DNA of 64,000 nt. It comes from Alphaproteobacteria bacterium. GTDB lineage: Bacteria > Pseudomonadota > Alphaproteobacteria > SHVV01. This document shows positions 1 to 9,591 of the stretch, one piece after another; positions within the stretch are counted from its first letter, which is position 1, and the number at the start of each line of letters is the position of its first letter. The position numbers and the translations under genes were made by a program. A model generated the notes under the pieces. It was not told the origin of the DNA. It ran no database searches and saw nothing but the letters and a program-made list of their open reading frames with translations. Where the stretch lies: assembly GCA_016869275.1 (NCBI GenBank), contig VGEO01000003.1, forward strand, positions 1 through 64,000, given 5' to 3'.

Positions 1-1068
1 CCGGCGGCGGCATCGGTTCCGCGCGCACCGGCGGCTCAAACCCCGCGCGCGTCGATCGTCCCCGCGCCGGTGCGCCGGCCAGTACCGGCGGCAAAACCGA
101 CAGCACCGTCGGTTCCGGCGCGGCCCGGTCGTGTTCTCGCCGCGCCCGCGACCCGCAAGCGCGCGGTCGAGCTCGGCATCGATCTCGGAACCATCGCCGG
201 CACCGGTCCGCGCGGGCGCGTTACCAGCGACGATGTCGAGCGCGCTGCGAAGAAGCCCGCGGCCCCGGCGCGCGCTCCGTCGCGTGTGGCACCGGCCGCC
301 GCGAGCATCCCGACCGCCGCCTCGGCCCGACCGGCGGCCCGGGCGAAGATCGTCGTACCGCCGGCTGATCGCCGCGATGAGGTACGGCCGCTCCGCGGTC
401 TCCGTCGCCGCATCGCCCAGGCGATGAACGACAGCCTCACCGTCCCTCACATTTGGGACTGGTACACGGCCGACGCCTCGAAGCTCGTGGCCGCGCGTGC
501 GAGCTTGAAGGACGAGTTCGCCAAGGACGGGGTCAAGCTCACTTACCTGCCGTTCTTCATCAAGGCGGTGGTGGCGGCGCTCAAGAAATTTCCCTCGTTC
601 AACGCCACCCTCGACATGGCGAAAGAAGAGATCGTCCACCGCAGCCGCTACAACATCGGCCTCGCCATGGCGACCGACGATGGCCTGATCGTTCCGGTCA
701 TCCACGACGCCGACATGAAGTCGCTGTTCGACCTGGCGGTCGAGATCGCCGAACTCGCCCAACTCACCCGCTCCCGCAAGATCTCGCCCGACCGCCTAGC
801 CGACGGCACCTTCAACATCACCAACTTCGGGAGCTACGGCGCCCGCATGGGAACGCCGATCATCAAGCCGCCGCAGGTCGCGATTTCGGGCTTCGGCGCG
901 ATCCACGACGATGTCATCGCCGTCGACGGCCAGCCGGCGGTGAGGCCGGTGCTGCCGATCATCACCTCGACCGATCATCGCGTGAACGACGGCGAGCATC
1001 TGGGGACGTTCGTGCTCACGCTCGCCGGCTTGTTGGGCGATCCGATCCGGCTGCTGGGCCGGCTTTAG
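1..1068 (+). CDS. 2-oxoacid dehydrogenase E2 (dihydrolipoamide acyltransferase), 5'-truncated by window start
   Basis: Frame open from base 1. Peripheral-subunit-binding segment (ATRKRAVELGIDLGTIAGTGPRGRVTSDDVE), catalytic domain and C-terminal DHRVNDGEHLGTF; followed directly by an lpdA homologue. Confidence 0.93.
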   Translation, partial: PAAASVPRAPAAQTPRASIVPAPVRRPVPAAKPTAPSVPARPGRVLAAPATRKRAVELGIDLGTIAGTGPRGRVTSDDVERAAKKPAAPARAPSRVAPAAASIPTAASARPAARAKIVVPPADRRDEVRPLRGLRRRIAQAMNDSLTVPHIWDWYTADASKLVAARASLKDEFAKDGVKLTYLPFFIKAVVAALKKFPSFNATLDMAKEEIVHRSRYNIGLAMATDDGLIVPVIHDADMKSLFDLAVEIAELAQLTRSRKISPDRLADGTFNITNFGSYGARMGTPIIKPPQVAISGFGAIHDDVIAVDGQPAVRPVLPIITSTDHRVNDGEHLGTFVLTLAGLLGDPIRLLGRL

Positions 1069-1077
1069 GCGGCCCCC

Positions 1078-2502
1078 ATGGTCATCGGCCAGATCGCCGA
1101 GCAGGCCGACCTCGTCGTCGTCGGCGGCGGTCCCGGCGGTTACATTGCGGCGCTGCGCGCGGCGCAACTCGGCCGCAAAGTGACGCTGGTCGAGCGCGAG
1201 GGCGAGGACGGCGTCGGCGGCGTCTGCCTGAACGTCGGCTGCATTCCGTCCAAAGCCATCATCGAAGCCGCCGACCAAGCGCACCGGATCGGCGAAGCCG
1301 CCACACTCGGCATCAAGGCGTCCTGCCAGGGCGTCGACATGGCGGCGCTGCAGCGTTGGAAGCGCGACGTCGTCAAGGGCTTGACCAACGGCGTGCGCGG
1401 GCTCTTGAAACAGGCCGGTGTCCGCGTGATGAAGGGCGAGTTCCGCTTTACCCGCCCGGACGAAGGCGCGGTCGCGATCACCGGCATGCCGGCCAATTTC
1501 GTCAAGTTCAACGATATGATCCTGGCGACCGGGTCGCGGCCGGCGGCGCTCACCGGGTTCAAGGTCGACCAGACCACGATCCTCGACTCGACCGGCGCGC
1601 TGGCGCTCGAGACGTTACCGGCCGCGGTCGCGATCGTCGGTGGCGGGTACATCGGCCTCGAAATCGGGATCGCGCTCGCCAAGCTCGGGAGCCGGGTCAC
1701 GATCGTCGAAGCGCTGGCCGGGATCCTCCCGACCATGGACCGCCGCCTGGTGCGGCCGGTCGAAAAGCGGCTGGCCGAGCTCCAGGTCGAAGTGATCGCC
1801 AACGCCAAGGCCAAGAGCTTCGACAAGGGAACGCTGGTCGTCGATGCCCCGGGCGGCGAGAAGCTGGTCGCGGTCGAAAAGGTGATCGTCGCGATCGGCC
1901 GCCGCCCCAACAGCGACGATCTGAGCCTCGAGCGCGCCGGGGTCAAGGCCGACAACCGCGGGCTCTTGCCGGTCGCGCCCGACCGCCGCTTGACGCCGCA
2001 TTTGGCGGCGGTCGGCGACATCACCACCGGGCCCGCGCTAGCGCACAAGGCGTCGGCCGAAGGCATCGTCGCCGCCGAAGCGCTCTCGGGCAAGAAAGTC
2101 GCATTCCAGCCGCAGGCGATCCCGGCCGTCGTCTTTTCCGATCCCGAGATCGCCACCGCCGGCATGACCGCTGACGAGGCGAAAGCCGCTGGGATCGAGA
2201 CCGCGGTCGCGACCTTTCCCTTGGCTGCCTCGGGCCGCGCCAAGACGCTCAATCAGACCGAGGGCTTCCTCCAGATCGTCGCCGACCGCGACCGTAAGAA
2301 CATCGTCGGCGTCCACATCGCCGCGCCGCACGCCTCGGACCTGATCGCCGAGGGCGTGCTCGCGATCGAGATGGGCGCGACGGTCGAGGACCTCTCCCTC
2401 ACCATTCACCCGCACCCGACGCTCTCCGAGCTCTACCTCGAAGCCGCCCATGTCGGCGCCGGCCAACCGATCCACATCGGCGGGCGGGCGAAAGGCACCT
2501 AG
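1078..2502 (+). CDS. lpdA: dihydrolipoyl dehydrogenase (E3)
   Basis: GGGPGGYIAALRAAQLG, redox-active GGVCLNVGCIPSK, C-terminal IHPHPTLSE; adjacent to E2. Confidence 0.95.
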   Translation: MVIGQIAEQADLVVVGGGPGGYIAALRAAQLGRKVTLVEREGEDGVGGVCLNVGCIPSKAIIEAADQAHRIGEAATLGIKASCQGVDMAALQRWKRDVVKGLTNGVRGLLKQAGVRVMKGEFRFTRPDEGAVAITGMPANFVKFNDMILATGSRPAALTGFKVDQTTILDSTGALALETLPAAVAIVGGGYIGLEIGIALAKLGSRVTIVEALAGILPTMDRRLVRPVEKRLAELQVEVIANAKAKSFDKGTLVVDAPGGEKLVAVEKVIVAIGRRPNSDDLSLERAGVKADNRGLLPVAPDRRLTPHLAAVGDITTGPALAHKASAEGIVAAEALSGKKVAFQPQAIPAVVFSDPEIATAGMTADEAKAAGIETAVATFPLAASGRAKTLNQTEGFLQIVADRDRKNIVGVHIAAPHASDLIAEGVLAIEMGATVEDLSLTIHPHPTLSELYLEAAHVGAGQPIHIGGRAKGT

Positions 2503-2511
2503 CCTAAGTCT

Positions 2512-3227
2512 CTATGGCTCGCGCGCGAGCGCGGCGCGGATGAGCGGGCGGACGATGGCGATGGCATCGTCGGCCGCCATGCCCGGCACTAGCGCCGGGT
2601 CGAAATGCGCCCGGATCATGATCGCATCGGTGGCGCTGATCTTGGGGTGGAAATAGCGGTACGAGAACAGCGACGGCCGCGGCGGCAGGTTGGAATCGTT
2701 GAAGAGCCCGGTCACCAGCTGCGTCACTTCTTCGACGATGCAGGCTTCGATCTCGATCGGCGCCAACGCGAGGTTGACGACGGCGTGGCCGCCGATCACC
2801 TCGTCGCGATCGTTGACGACGGCGAGCCCGAAGCAGGCGCTCCGCCGCGCCTCGATCGAGCGCTTGAGCGCGCCGCCCGTGCGCGCCGCGGCGAAGGCGA
2901 AATATTCATCGGCCGACAACATGCGGAGTGGAGATTGCCGCCGGTTTCGACGATCGCGATCTCGAGGCCGGTGAGGCCGCTGAGTTCGACGCCGAGCGCC
3001 TCGGCGCGCCCGCGGTAGCTGGTATCGCCGTGAACGCGGATGCGGACCGCTCCGACCCACTTCTGGACCGGCCGCGGATCGGGGTCGTATTCGGCCCCGA
3101 ACGCGATGACGCGGTATTTGCGAATGAGCGCTTCGGCGCGGGCGTCGGCGTCTTCTTGCCCGCCGACCGGCGGGGCGGCGAGCGCGATGAGAACCGCCGC
3201 GAGTGCGGCTGCGACGAGCGAACGCAT
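2512..3227 (-). pseudogene. DUF2927-like exported protein split by a frameshift
   Basis: N-terminal half with signal peptide (MRSLVAAALAAVLIALAAPPVGGQ...GLEIAIVETGGNLHS) in one frame. C-terminal half (MLSADEYFAF...ACIVEEVTQLVTGLFNDS...HFDPALVPGM) is in another frame; they join near 2925-2940. Confidence 0.65.
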
Positions 3228-3286
3228 GCCTGACGCTATCACGCCGGCGCCAACCGCCGGCGTCACGTTCGAGCGATAGCAGTGGG

Positions 3287-3892
3287 TTAGCCGACGGTCC
3301 GCCTGAGTTTGGCCGCGAGTTCGTCGGGTTTGAGGCCGGGTTTCAGCACCTCGGCGAACTTGCCGTCCGGATCCATCACGTAAAGGAAGCCGGCGTGCTC
3401 GATCATGAACTCGCCGTCCTTGTTGCGCTCGCCCTTGGCCGCATAGGCGCGATAGACCTTCTTGATCGCTTCGATCTGCGCCGCGGTGCCGGTCAGGCCG
3501 ATGAAGCGCGGATGGAAATTGGCGAGATACGCCTTCATCGCCGCCGGCGTGTCGCGTTCATCGTCGACGGTGACGAACAAAGGCTGGATTTTTTCGAGCG
3601 TCGGCTTCGGCAGACTGTCGAGCGCCGCGGTGACGGTCTGAAGCTCGGTCGGACACACGTCGGGGCAATTGGTGAAGCCGAAAAACACCACCATGTATCG
3701 GCCGCGATAGTCGGCATCGGTCACCGCCCGGCCGTCGTGATCGACCATCGCGAACGGGCCGCCGACCTTGGTCGCGGCGAAGTCCTCGAGGATGCGGACG
3801 CCGCGCTCCGGCCCGAACGCGGCGACGATCAACGCCGCCCCGCCGACCACGACGATCAGCGCATAGAGAAAGACGCGCACCCACACCAGCAT
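3287..3892 (-). CDS. SCO1/SenC family copper chaperone / thioredoxin-like protein
   Basis: VVFFGFTNCPDVCPTELQ CxxxC motif, VTVDDERDTPAAMKAY, N-terminal TM anchor. Confidence 0.92.
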   Translation of the reverse strand: MLVWVRVFLYALIVVVGGAALIVAAFGPERGVRILEDFAATKVGGPFAMVDHDGRAVTDADYRGRYMVVFFGFTNCPDVCPTELQTVTAALDSLPKPTLEKIQPLFVTVDDERDTPAAMKAYLANFHPRFIGLTGTAAQIEAIKKVYRAYAAKGERNKDGEFMIEHAGFLYVMDPDGKFAEVLKPGLKPDELAAKLRRTVG

Positions 3893-3972
3893 GACACCCG
3901 CCCGAACCGTTGTGCCATGAATATAAGGGGGGCGAGATTGAAAAAAAAGGACGTGCGCCCTACCCTTGCCGC

Positions 3973-4131
3973 ATGAACGATCGGTCGGCCGCCGCCGCCC
4001 AGCGGTTCAACCGCCTCGCGGCTTACATTTTTCTCGGCGCGCTCGCGCTCGCGCTCGCCGCGTTCCCGTTCGTGCGCGATATCGCGCTGTTCGAGCAGGT
4101 CTATACCTGGATCTGCGCGCCGTTCCTCTAA
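3973..4131 (+). CDS. small single-TM membrane protein
   Basis: 52 aa with one hydrophobic helix; the internal ATG at 3973 is preferred over the ORF-track start at 3910. Confidence 0.4.
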   Translation: MNDRSAAAAQRFNRLAAYIFLGALALALAAFPFVRDIALFEQVYTWICAPFL

Positions 4132-4204
4132 AAAGGCCGCGAAGCCCCTTTTTCGCGCCCGGGCCGGCGGCTAAAGTCCGCCCCATCCCAGAGGGAGGAA
4201 CAAG

Positions 4205-5389
4205 ATGGCCGCCGATAAGCGCGGGGCCGCGGACGCCCCGCGCGAGACCTTTCCCGATATCCGCGAGGCGGTGCGCCGGCTGTGCGCCGGATTCCCGGGC
4301 GAATACTGGCGCAAGGCCGACCGCGAGCGCGCCTATCCCAAGGAGTTCGTCGACGCGCTCACCCAGTCGGGTTTCTTGGCGGCGCTGATCCCGGAAAGTT
4401 TCGGCGGCAGCGGCCTCGGCATTCGCCAGGCCGCGGCGATCATGGAGGAAATCCACAAGAGCGGCTGCAACGGCGGCGCCTGCCACGCCCAGATGTACAC
4501 GATGGGCACCATCCTCCGGCACGGCAATGCGGCGCAGAAGCAGGCGTATCTGCCGAAGATCGCGTCGGGTGCGCTCAGGCTCCAGGCGTTCGGCGTGACC
4601 GAGCCCACCAGCGGCACCGATACGCTCAGCTTGCGCACGACAGCGGTCCGCGACGGCGACCACTATGTCGTCAACGGCCAGAAAGTGTGGACGTCGCGCG
4701 CCGAGCACTCCGACCTGATGCTGCTCCTGGCGCGCACCACGCCCAAGGACCGGGTCAAGAAGCGGACCGAGGGGCTCTCGGTCTTCATCGTCGACATGCG
4801 CGAGGCGCTCGGCCGCGGCCTCGCCATCAAGCCGATCCGCGCCATGATCAACCACGCGACCACCGAAGTGTTCTTCGACAACCTCCGCGTTCCGGCTGCC
4901 AATCTGATCGGCGAGGAGAACAAAGGGCTTTACTACATTTTGGATGGCATGAACGTCGAACGCATCCTGATCGCCGCCGAGTGCATCGGCGATGCGCGTT
5001 GGTTCATCGCCAAGGCCTCGGCCTACGCCAAGGACCGGGTCGTGTTCGGGCGGCCGATCGGCCAGAACCAGGGCATCCAGTTTCCGATCGCCAAGGCCTA
5101 CGCCGCCTCGGAAGCGGCAGCGCTGATGGTGGAGCGGGCCGCGACGCTGTTCGACGCCGGCGAGCCGTGCGGAGCCGAGGCCAACATGGCGAAGCTGCTC
5201 GCCGCCGATGCGTCGTGGCAGGCGGCCGACATGTGCCTGCAAACCCACGGCGGCTTTGGCTTCGCCGAGGAGTACGACGTCGAGCGCAAGTTCCGCGAGA
5301 CCCGGCTATACCAGGTCGCGCCGATCTCGACCAACCTGATCCTGTCCTACATCGCCGAGCACGTGCTCGGCCTGCCGCGTTCTTATTGA
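4205..5389 (+). CDS. acyl-CoA dehydrogenase
   Basis: FGVTEPTSGTDTLSLRTTA, GQKVWTSRAEHSDLMLLLART, THGGFGFAEEYDVERKFRETRLYQVAPISTNL. Confidence 0.93.
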   Translation: MAADKRGAADAPRETFPDIREAVRRLCAGFPGEYWRKADRERAYPKEFVDALTQSGFLAALIPESFGGSGLGIRQAAAIMEEIHKSGCNGGACHAQMYTMGTILRHGNAAQKQAYLPKIASGALRLQAFGVTEPTSGTDTLSLRTTAVRDGDHYVVNGQKVWTSRAEHSDLMLLLARTTPKDRVKKRTEGLSVFIVDMREALGRGLAIKPIRAMINHATTEVFFDNLRVPAANLIGEENKGLYYILDGMNVERILIAAECIGDARWFIAKASAYAKDRVVFGRPIGQNQGIQFPIAKAYAASEAAALMVERAATLFDAGEPCGAEANMAKLLAADASWQAADMCLQTHGGFGFAEEYDVERKFRETRLYQVAPISTNLILSYIAEHVLGLPRSY

Positions 5390-5413
5390 GGGTCGCGTAC
5401 GGAGGTCCTGCCT

Positions 5414-6532
5414 ATGTCCGGTGCTCTCGACGGCGTGCTGGTGCTCGCGCTCGAACAAGCGGTGGCGGCGCCGTTCTGCACCGCCAAGCTCGCCGATGCC
5501 GGCGCACGCGTCATCAAGATCGAGCGCGCCGAGGGCGACTTCGCCCGCTATTACGACACGTTGGCGGCGGGCGGGTGCACGTTCTTCGTGTGGCTGAACC
5601 GCGGCAAGGAATCGCTGGTCCTCGACATCAAGAACAAAGAGGATGCCGAACTCCTGCGCCGGATTGCGCTCAAAGCCGACATCTTCATCCAGAATCTACT
5701 GCCCGGCGCCGCCGAGCGCGCCGGCGTCGGCTCGCGCCAGCTCCGCCAACTCAACCCGCGCCTCATCACCTGCGACATCACCGGCTACGGCGAGGAAGGC
5801 CCCTACCGCGAGATGAAGGCCTACGACCTTTTGGTCCAGGCCGAATCCGGAATCGCCGCGATCAGCGGCGGGCCCGAAGCGGCGGGGAGGACCGGGGTCT
5901 CGGTCTGCGACCTCACCACCGGCGCCAATTGTTACGCGGCGATCCTCGAGGCCGTGATCCGTCGCGACCGCACCGGCCAAGGCAGCGCCCTTTCGCTGTC
6001 GCTGTTCGACTCGATGGCCGACCTGATGACGCCGCAGCTCCTGCAGACCGAGGCCGGCAAGGAGCCGCCGCGGATCGGTTTTAGCCACACCTCGATCGCC
6101 CCCTATGGCGCCTATCGCACCAGCGACGGCCCGATCGTGATCGCGGTTCAGAACCCGCGCGAATGGGCGGCGTTCTGCGCGACCGTGCTCGAGAAGCCCG
6201 AGGTCGAGAAAAACCCGAAGCTCGCGACCAACATCCTTCGGTGCGAGAACCGGTCCGACCTCAATGCCGCGATCGATGGCGTATTCGCCCGGCTCACGCG
6301 CACCGAGGTCGCCAAGCGGATGACCGCGGCCGGCCTCGCGTTCGGCAATTTGAACAGTTGCCGCGATGTGCTGAAACACCCGCAGTGGCGGCGTCTGCCG
6401 GTGGGAACGCCCGGCGGCGAGGTCATGGTGTCGGCACCACCGCATCGGATCGCCGGGCGGCCGCACACACTGGGCCGGGTGCCGGCGATCGGCGAGCATT
6501 CGGGGGCACTCCGACGCGAGTTTGCGGCGTGA
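5414..6532 (+). CDS. family III (CaiB/BaiF) CoA-transferase
   Basis: ALEQAVAAPFCTAKLADAGARVIKIERAEGDFARYYD and NRGKESLVLDIKNKED. Confidence 0.93.
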   Translation: MSGALDGVLVLALEQAVAAPFCTAKLADAGARVIKIERAEGDFARYYDTLAAGGCTFFVWLNRGKESLVLDIKNKEDAELLRRIALKADIFIQNLLPGAAERAGVGSRQLRQLNPRLITCDITGYGEEGPYREMKAYDLLVQAESGIAAISGGPEAAGRTGVSVCDLTTGANCYAAILEAVIRRDRTGQGSALSLSLFDSMADLMTPQLLQTEAGKEPPRIGFSHTSIAPYGAYRTSDGPIVIAVQNPREWAAFCATVLEKPEVEKNPKLATNILRCENRSDLNAAIDGVFARLTRTEVAKRMTAAGLAFGNLNSCRDVLKHPQWRRLPVGTPGGEVMVSAPPHRIAGRPHTLGRVPAIGEHSGALRREFAA

Positions 6533-6552
6533 CCAGGGCGCGAGCCGGCGCC

Positions 6553-7404
6553 GTGAGCGAGGACGACCTCGAGACGCTCCGCGCCTGGGTCGGGCGCACG
6601 GTCGAGGCCGAGGATATCGTCACGCCGAACCCGCTGGCGCGCGCCGCGGCTACGTTGGACCGCGACGACCCGCCGCCCCGGCCCGGCGATCCGGTGCCGC
6701 CGGCCTGGCACTGGTTCTTCTTCCTGCCGACCGAGCGTCAGGCCGACCTCGGCGCCGACGGCCATGCGCGCCGCGGCGATTTCCTGCCGCCGGTGCCGCT
6801 CGCGACCCGGCTGTGGGCGGGCGGACGGATGCGTTTCGAACGACCGCTTCGCGTCGGTCAGGCGATCCGGCGCCGCTCCGAGGTGATCCGGGTCGACCCC
6901 AAGACCGGCCGCTCCGGCCGGCTCGTGTTCGTGACCGTCCGCCATACGGTGAGCGGCCCGGACGGCGTCGCGACCACCGAGGAGCACGACATCGTCTATC
7001 GCGATCCGCCGCGGCCGGGCGCCAAAAGCCCGGACCCGCAGCCGGCGGCAACGCAGTCATCGTGGCGGCGCTCGATCCGCGCCGACGCGACACTGCTGTT
7101 TCGGTTTTCGGCGCTCACGTTCAACGGCTACCGGCTGCACTACGACCACCGCTATTGCGACGAGCACGGCTATCCGGGCCTCGTGGTGCACGGGCCGCTC
7201 ACGGTGATCCTCCTCTTGGACCTCGTCCGCCGCGAGCGGCCCGAACTCGTGTTGAAGTCGCTCGACTATCGGATGCTGCGGGCGCTCTACGACACCCAGC
7301 CGTTTACGCTCGCCGGCAAGCACGGGAGCGGACACTCGCTGGAATTGTGGGCGGCCGACGATCACGGCGCACTCGCGACCTTGGCCAGCGCGACCTACGC
7401 CTGA
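6553..7404 (+). CDS. MaoC / FAS1-like (HTD2-type) acyl-CoA hydratase/dehydratase
   Basis: DFLPPVPLATRLWAGGRMRFERPLRVGQ, LVFVTVRHTV, EEHDIVYRD; C-terminal YCDEHGYPGLVVHGPL hotdog signature. GTG start chosen after the end of the CoA-transferase. Confidence 0.82.
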   Translation: MSEDDLETLRAWVGRTVEAEDIVTPNPLARAAATLDRDDPPPRPGDPVPPAWHWFFFLPTERQADLGADGHARRGDFLPPVPLATRLWAGGRMRFERPLRVGQAIRRRSEVIRVDPKTGRSGRLVFVTVRHTVSGPDGVATTEEHDIVYRDPPRPGAKSPDPQPAATQSSWRRSIRADATLLFRFSALTFNGYRLHYDHRYCDEHGYPGLVVHGPLTVILLLDLVRRERPELVLKSLDYRMLRALYDTQPFTLAGKHGSGHSLELWAADDHGALATLASATYA

Positions 7405-7413
7405 GCCGTACGC

Positions 7414-8517
7414 CTACGCTTTGATGTCCTCGAGGAACCAGGCATCGGGAAGCTCGGTGCCGATGCCGCGGGCTTTGGCGTTCCGATAGATGAGCCCGCC
7501 AGCGGCGGCGAACTGCAGGCCCTGGTTGCCGTGGTTGTAGTAGAAGGTGATCTCGTCGGCGCGGGTGCGGCCGGGCACGCGCTCGGTCGCGAGGTCGACG
7601 AACTCGGGGTAGGCGGCGGTGTCGAGCCGCTGGGCGCCGCCCGCCGGCAGCCGCGCCATCTCGGCCTCGGTGCCGCCGACATAGGCCGCGTAGGAAAGGC
7701 CCAAGTCCGAGCGGTTGCGCGCCGTCTCGCGCGCCGGCGCGATCGTCGCCACGCCCTGGCGGATCTTGACGTCGAAACGGGCTTCGGCGGCGCGGCTGAT
7801 CTCCTGGGTGCCAACGCAGGTGACATGGGTCCCCGGTTCGAGCCAGTCCGCCTCGAACACCGGCGTCATCGCGTTGGTGCAAGTGGCGAGGATGTCGACC
7901 CCAGCGACCGCTTCGCGTGCCGTTGCGACCGCGACGACATCGATCCCGAGCTTGGCGCGAAGTTCGGCCGTTGCCGCTTCGCGGTTGGCGGCGGTCGGGC
8001 TGTAGATCTTGGCGCGTTCGATCGGGCGGATCGCGCAGAACGCTTCGAGGCAGGTCCGTGTCATGCCGCCGGCGCCGATCAGGCCGACGGTCTTGGCATC
8101 GATCCGCGCCAAGTACTTGGCGCCCAAGCCTGCCGAGGCGCCGACCCGGACATGCTGGATGTGGCCATCGTTCAGGATCGCCAGCGGCGCGCCGGTGTCG
8201 GTCGAAAACAGGAGCACCAAGCCCAGATACGTGCCGGGCTCGATGCAATGCTGCTCTTCGCGGATGGTGCCGTCGGGGCGGCGCTCCCATGCCGCGATCT
8301 CCGAGATGATACGGAGCGCGCAGATGCCATCGTGGGCGCCCTCCATCGAGCCGAACCGGAAGTAACCGTCGGGGCGGGCCGCCGGGAACAGGAGGTCGGT
8401 TTTCGGCCGGATGATCGAGCGCCCGGTGGCGAGCCCGAGGAACGCTTTTTCGAGGACCCCGATGCAGTCCGGGACCGCGATCAGCCCCGCCTGCATCGCG
8501 TTGTCGATCAGGAGCAT
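7414..8517 (-). CDS. ornithine cyclodeaminase / mu-crystallin family protein
   Basis: NDGHIQHVRVGASAGLGAKYLARIDAKTVGLIGAGGMTRT Rossmann segment. Confidence 0.88.
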   Translation of the reverse strand: MLLIDNAMQAGLIAVPDCIGVLEKAFLGLATGRSIIRPKTDLLFPAARPDGYFRFGSMEGAHDGICALRIISEIAAWERRPDGTIREEQHCIEPGTYLGLVLLFSTDTGAPLAILNDGHIQHVRVGASAGLGAKYLARIDAKTVGLIGAGGMTRTCLEAFCAIRPIERAKIYSPTAANREAATAELRAKLGIDVVAVATAREAVAGVDILATCTNAMTPVFEADWLEPGTHVTCVGTQEISRAAEARFDVKIRQGVATIAPARETARNRSDLGLSYAAYVGGTEAEMARLPAGGAQRLDTAAYPEFVDLATERVPGRTRADEITFYYNHGNQGLQFAAAGGLIYRNAKARGIGTELPDAWFLEDIKA

Positions 8518-8524
8518 GGCGGGC

Positions 8525-9217
8525 TCAGGCCGGGAAGCCCTTGGCCTTGGCGCCCATGCCGTCGAAGAGGCCGAGCATGCGCTCGCGCCACGCATGGACC
8601 GGGTCGGCAGGATCGAGGAGCTTGAACGGGCTCGTGCACCGCGCCCACATGAAGCCGCCGATCACGATGTAGTCGGCGTAGGCGGGCTTCGGTCCGCAGA
8701 TGAACGGTTGCTCGGCGACGACGCTCCGGACCGATTCAAGCGCCGCGCGGAAGCCGGCGAGCCGCTCCTCGCGGCCCTTTTGCACTTCGGCCAGCGCCTT
8801 ACCGAACCGCTGCTCGCGCGTCTTCTGGAAATAGGGTTTGTCCTCGGGGCAAAGCCCTTGGAAAACGTCGGCGATAATGAGCGAACCCAAGTTCGGATTC
8901 TGGACCTTGTCGCCCCACATGTTGATGAAGCGTGCCATCGAGCGGCCGACTTCGCCGCCGAACAGCGACGGCCGGTCGGGGTAGGTGTCTTCGAGATAGC
9001 CGGCGATGGTCCAGGAATCGAACACGACGCGCTCGCCGTCCTGGATGACTGGGACCTTGTCCTGGCCGCTGAAGGCGATCTTGTCCTTTTCGGTGAACTT
9101 GACCGGCACGAAGGTGGCGGCGAGCCCCTTGTGCGCGAGGGCGAAGCGCGTGCGCCAGCAATAAGGACTGATGCGCCGGTCGTCGGCCGCCTGCAACTCG
9201 TAAAGCGTGATCGCCAT
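8525..9217 (-). CDS. glutathione S-transferase family protein
   Basis: N-terminal thioredoxin-like fold (SPYCWRTRFALAHKGL...KVPVIQDGERVVFDSWTIAGYLE). Confidence 0.88.
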   Translation of the reverse strand: MAITLYELQAADDRRISPYCWRTRFALAHKGLAATFVPVKFTEKDKIAFSGQDKVPVIQDGERVVFDSWTIAGYLEDTYPDRPSLFGGEVGRSMARFINMWGDKVQNPNLGSLIIADVFQGLCPEDKPYFQKTREQRFGKALAEVQKGREERLAGFRAALESVRSVVAEQPFICGPKPAYADYIVIGGFMWARCTSPFKLLDPADPVHAWRERMLGLFDGMGAKAKGFPA

Positions 9218-9283
9218 GGTGGTCGGGGTCCTCCTTTGAGGGAACGTTCGACCTTAACGCTTCCCGCGCCGTTCGCACCGGCC

Positions 9284-9328
9284 AAAAAAAACGACGCCGG
9301 CTCATGCGGGGGGAGCGGAGCCGGCGTC
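9284..9328 (-). terminator. rho-independent terminator (minus strand)
   Basis: Perfect 11-bp inverted repeat GACGCCGGCTC (9293-9303) / GAGCCGGCGTC (9318-9328), followed on the minus strand by 8 U (A-run 9284-9291). Confidence 0.75.
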
Positions 9329-9591
9329 AGGAGGAAGATCGGGCGGGTTCGGCTGCGTTCGGGAATGCGGCGGGGGGATACCCTTCCCTCGGCAACCGAA
9401 CCCTTTGGGCCCGTGCGTGATATGTAGGTCGCGTTTGCGGCATTTTCGAGGCGGCTTTCAGGTCATTGTGGGGCATCGTTTTTTCGCCCCTGGCGTTGCC
9501 GCGCAGGCTAGCCGCGCTTGGCCCTGCGGCGTCGCCGCGCTTGATGGCCCCTGCGGCTTCGCCGCGCTTGGATATGGAAGGATGAATCCCG

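Noticed and set aside
453-2174. 573-aa plus-strand ORF overlapping E2 and lpdA
   Set aside because: Off-frame shadow ORF of high-GC coding DNA: Arg/Gly/Pro-rich, no domains, opposed by two clear genes in another frame.
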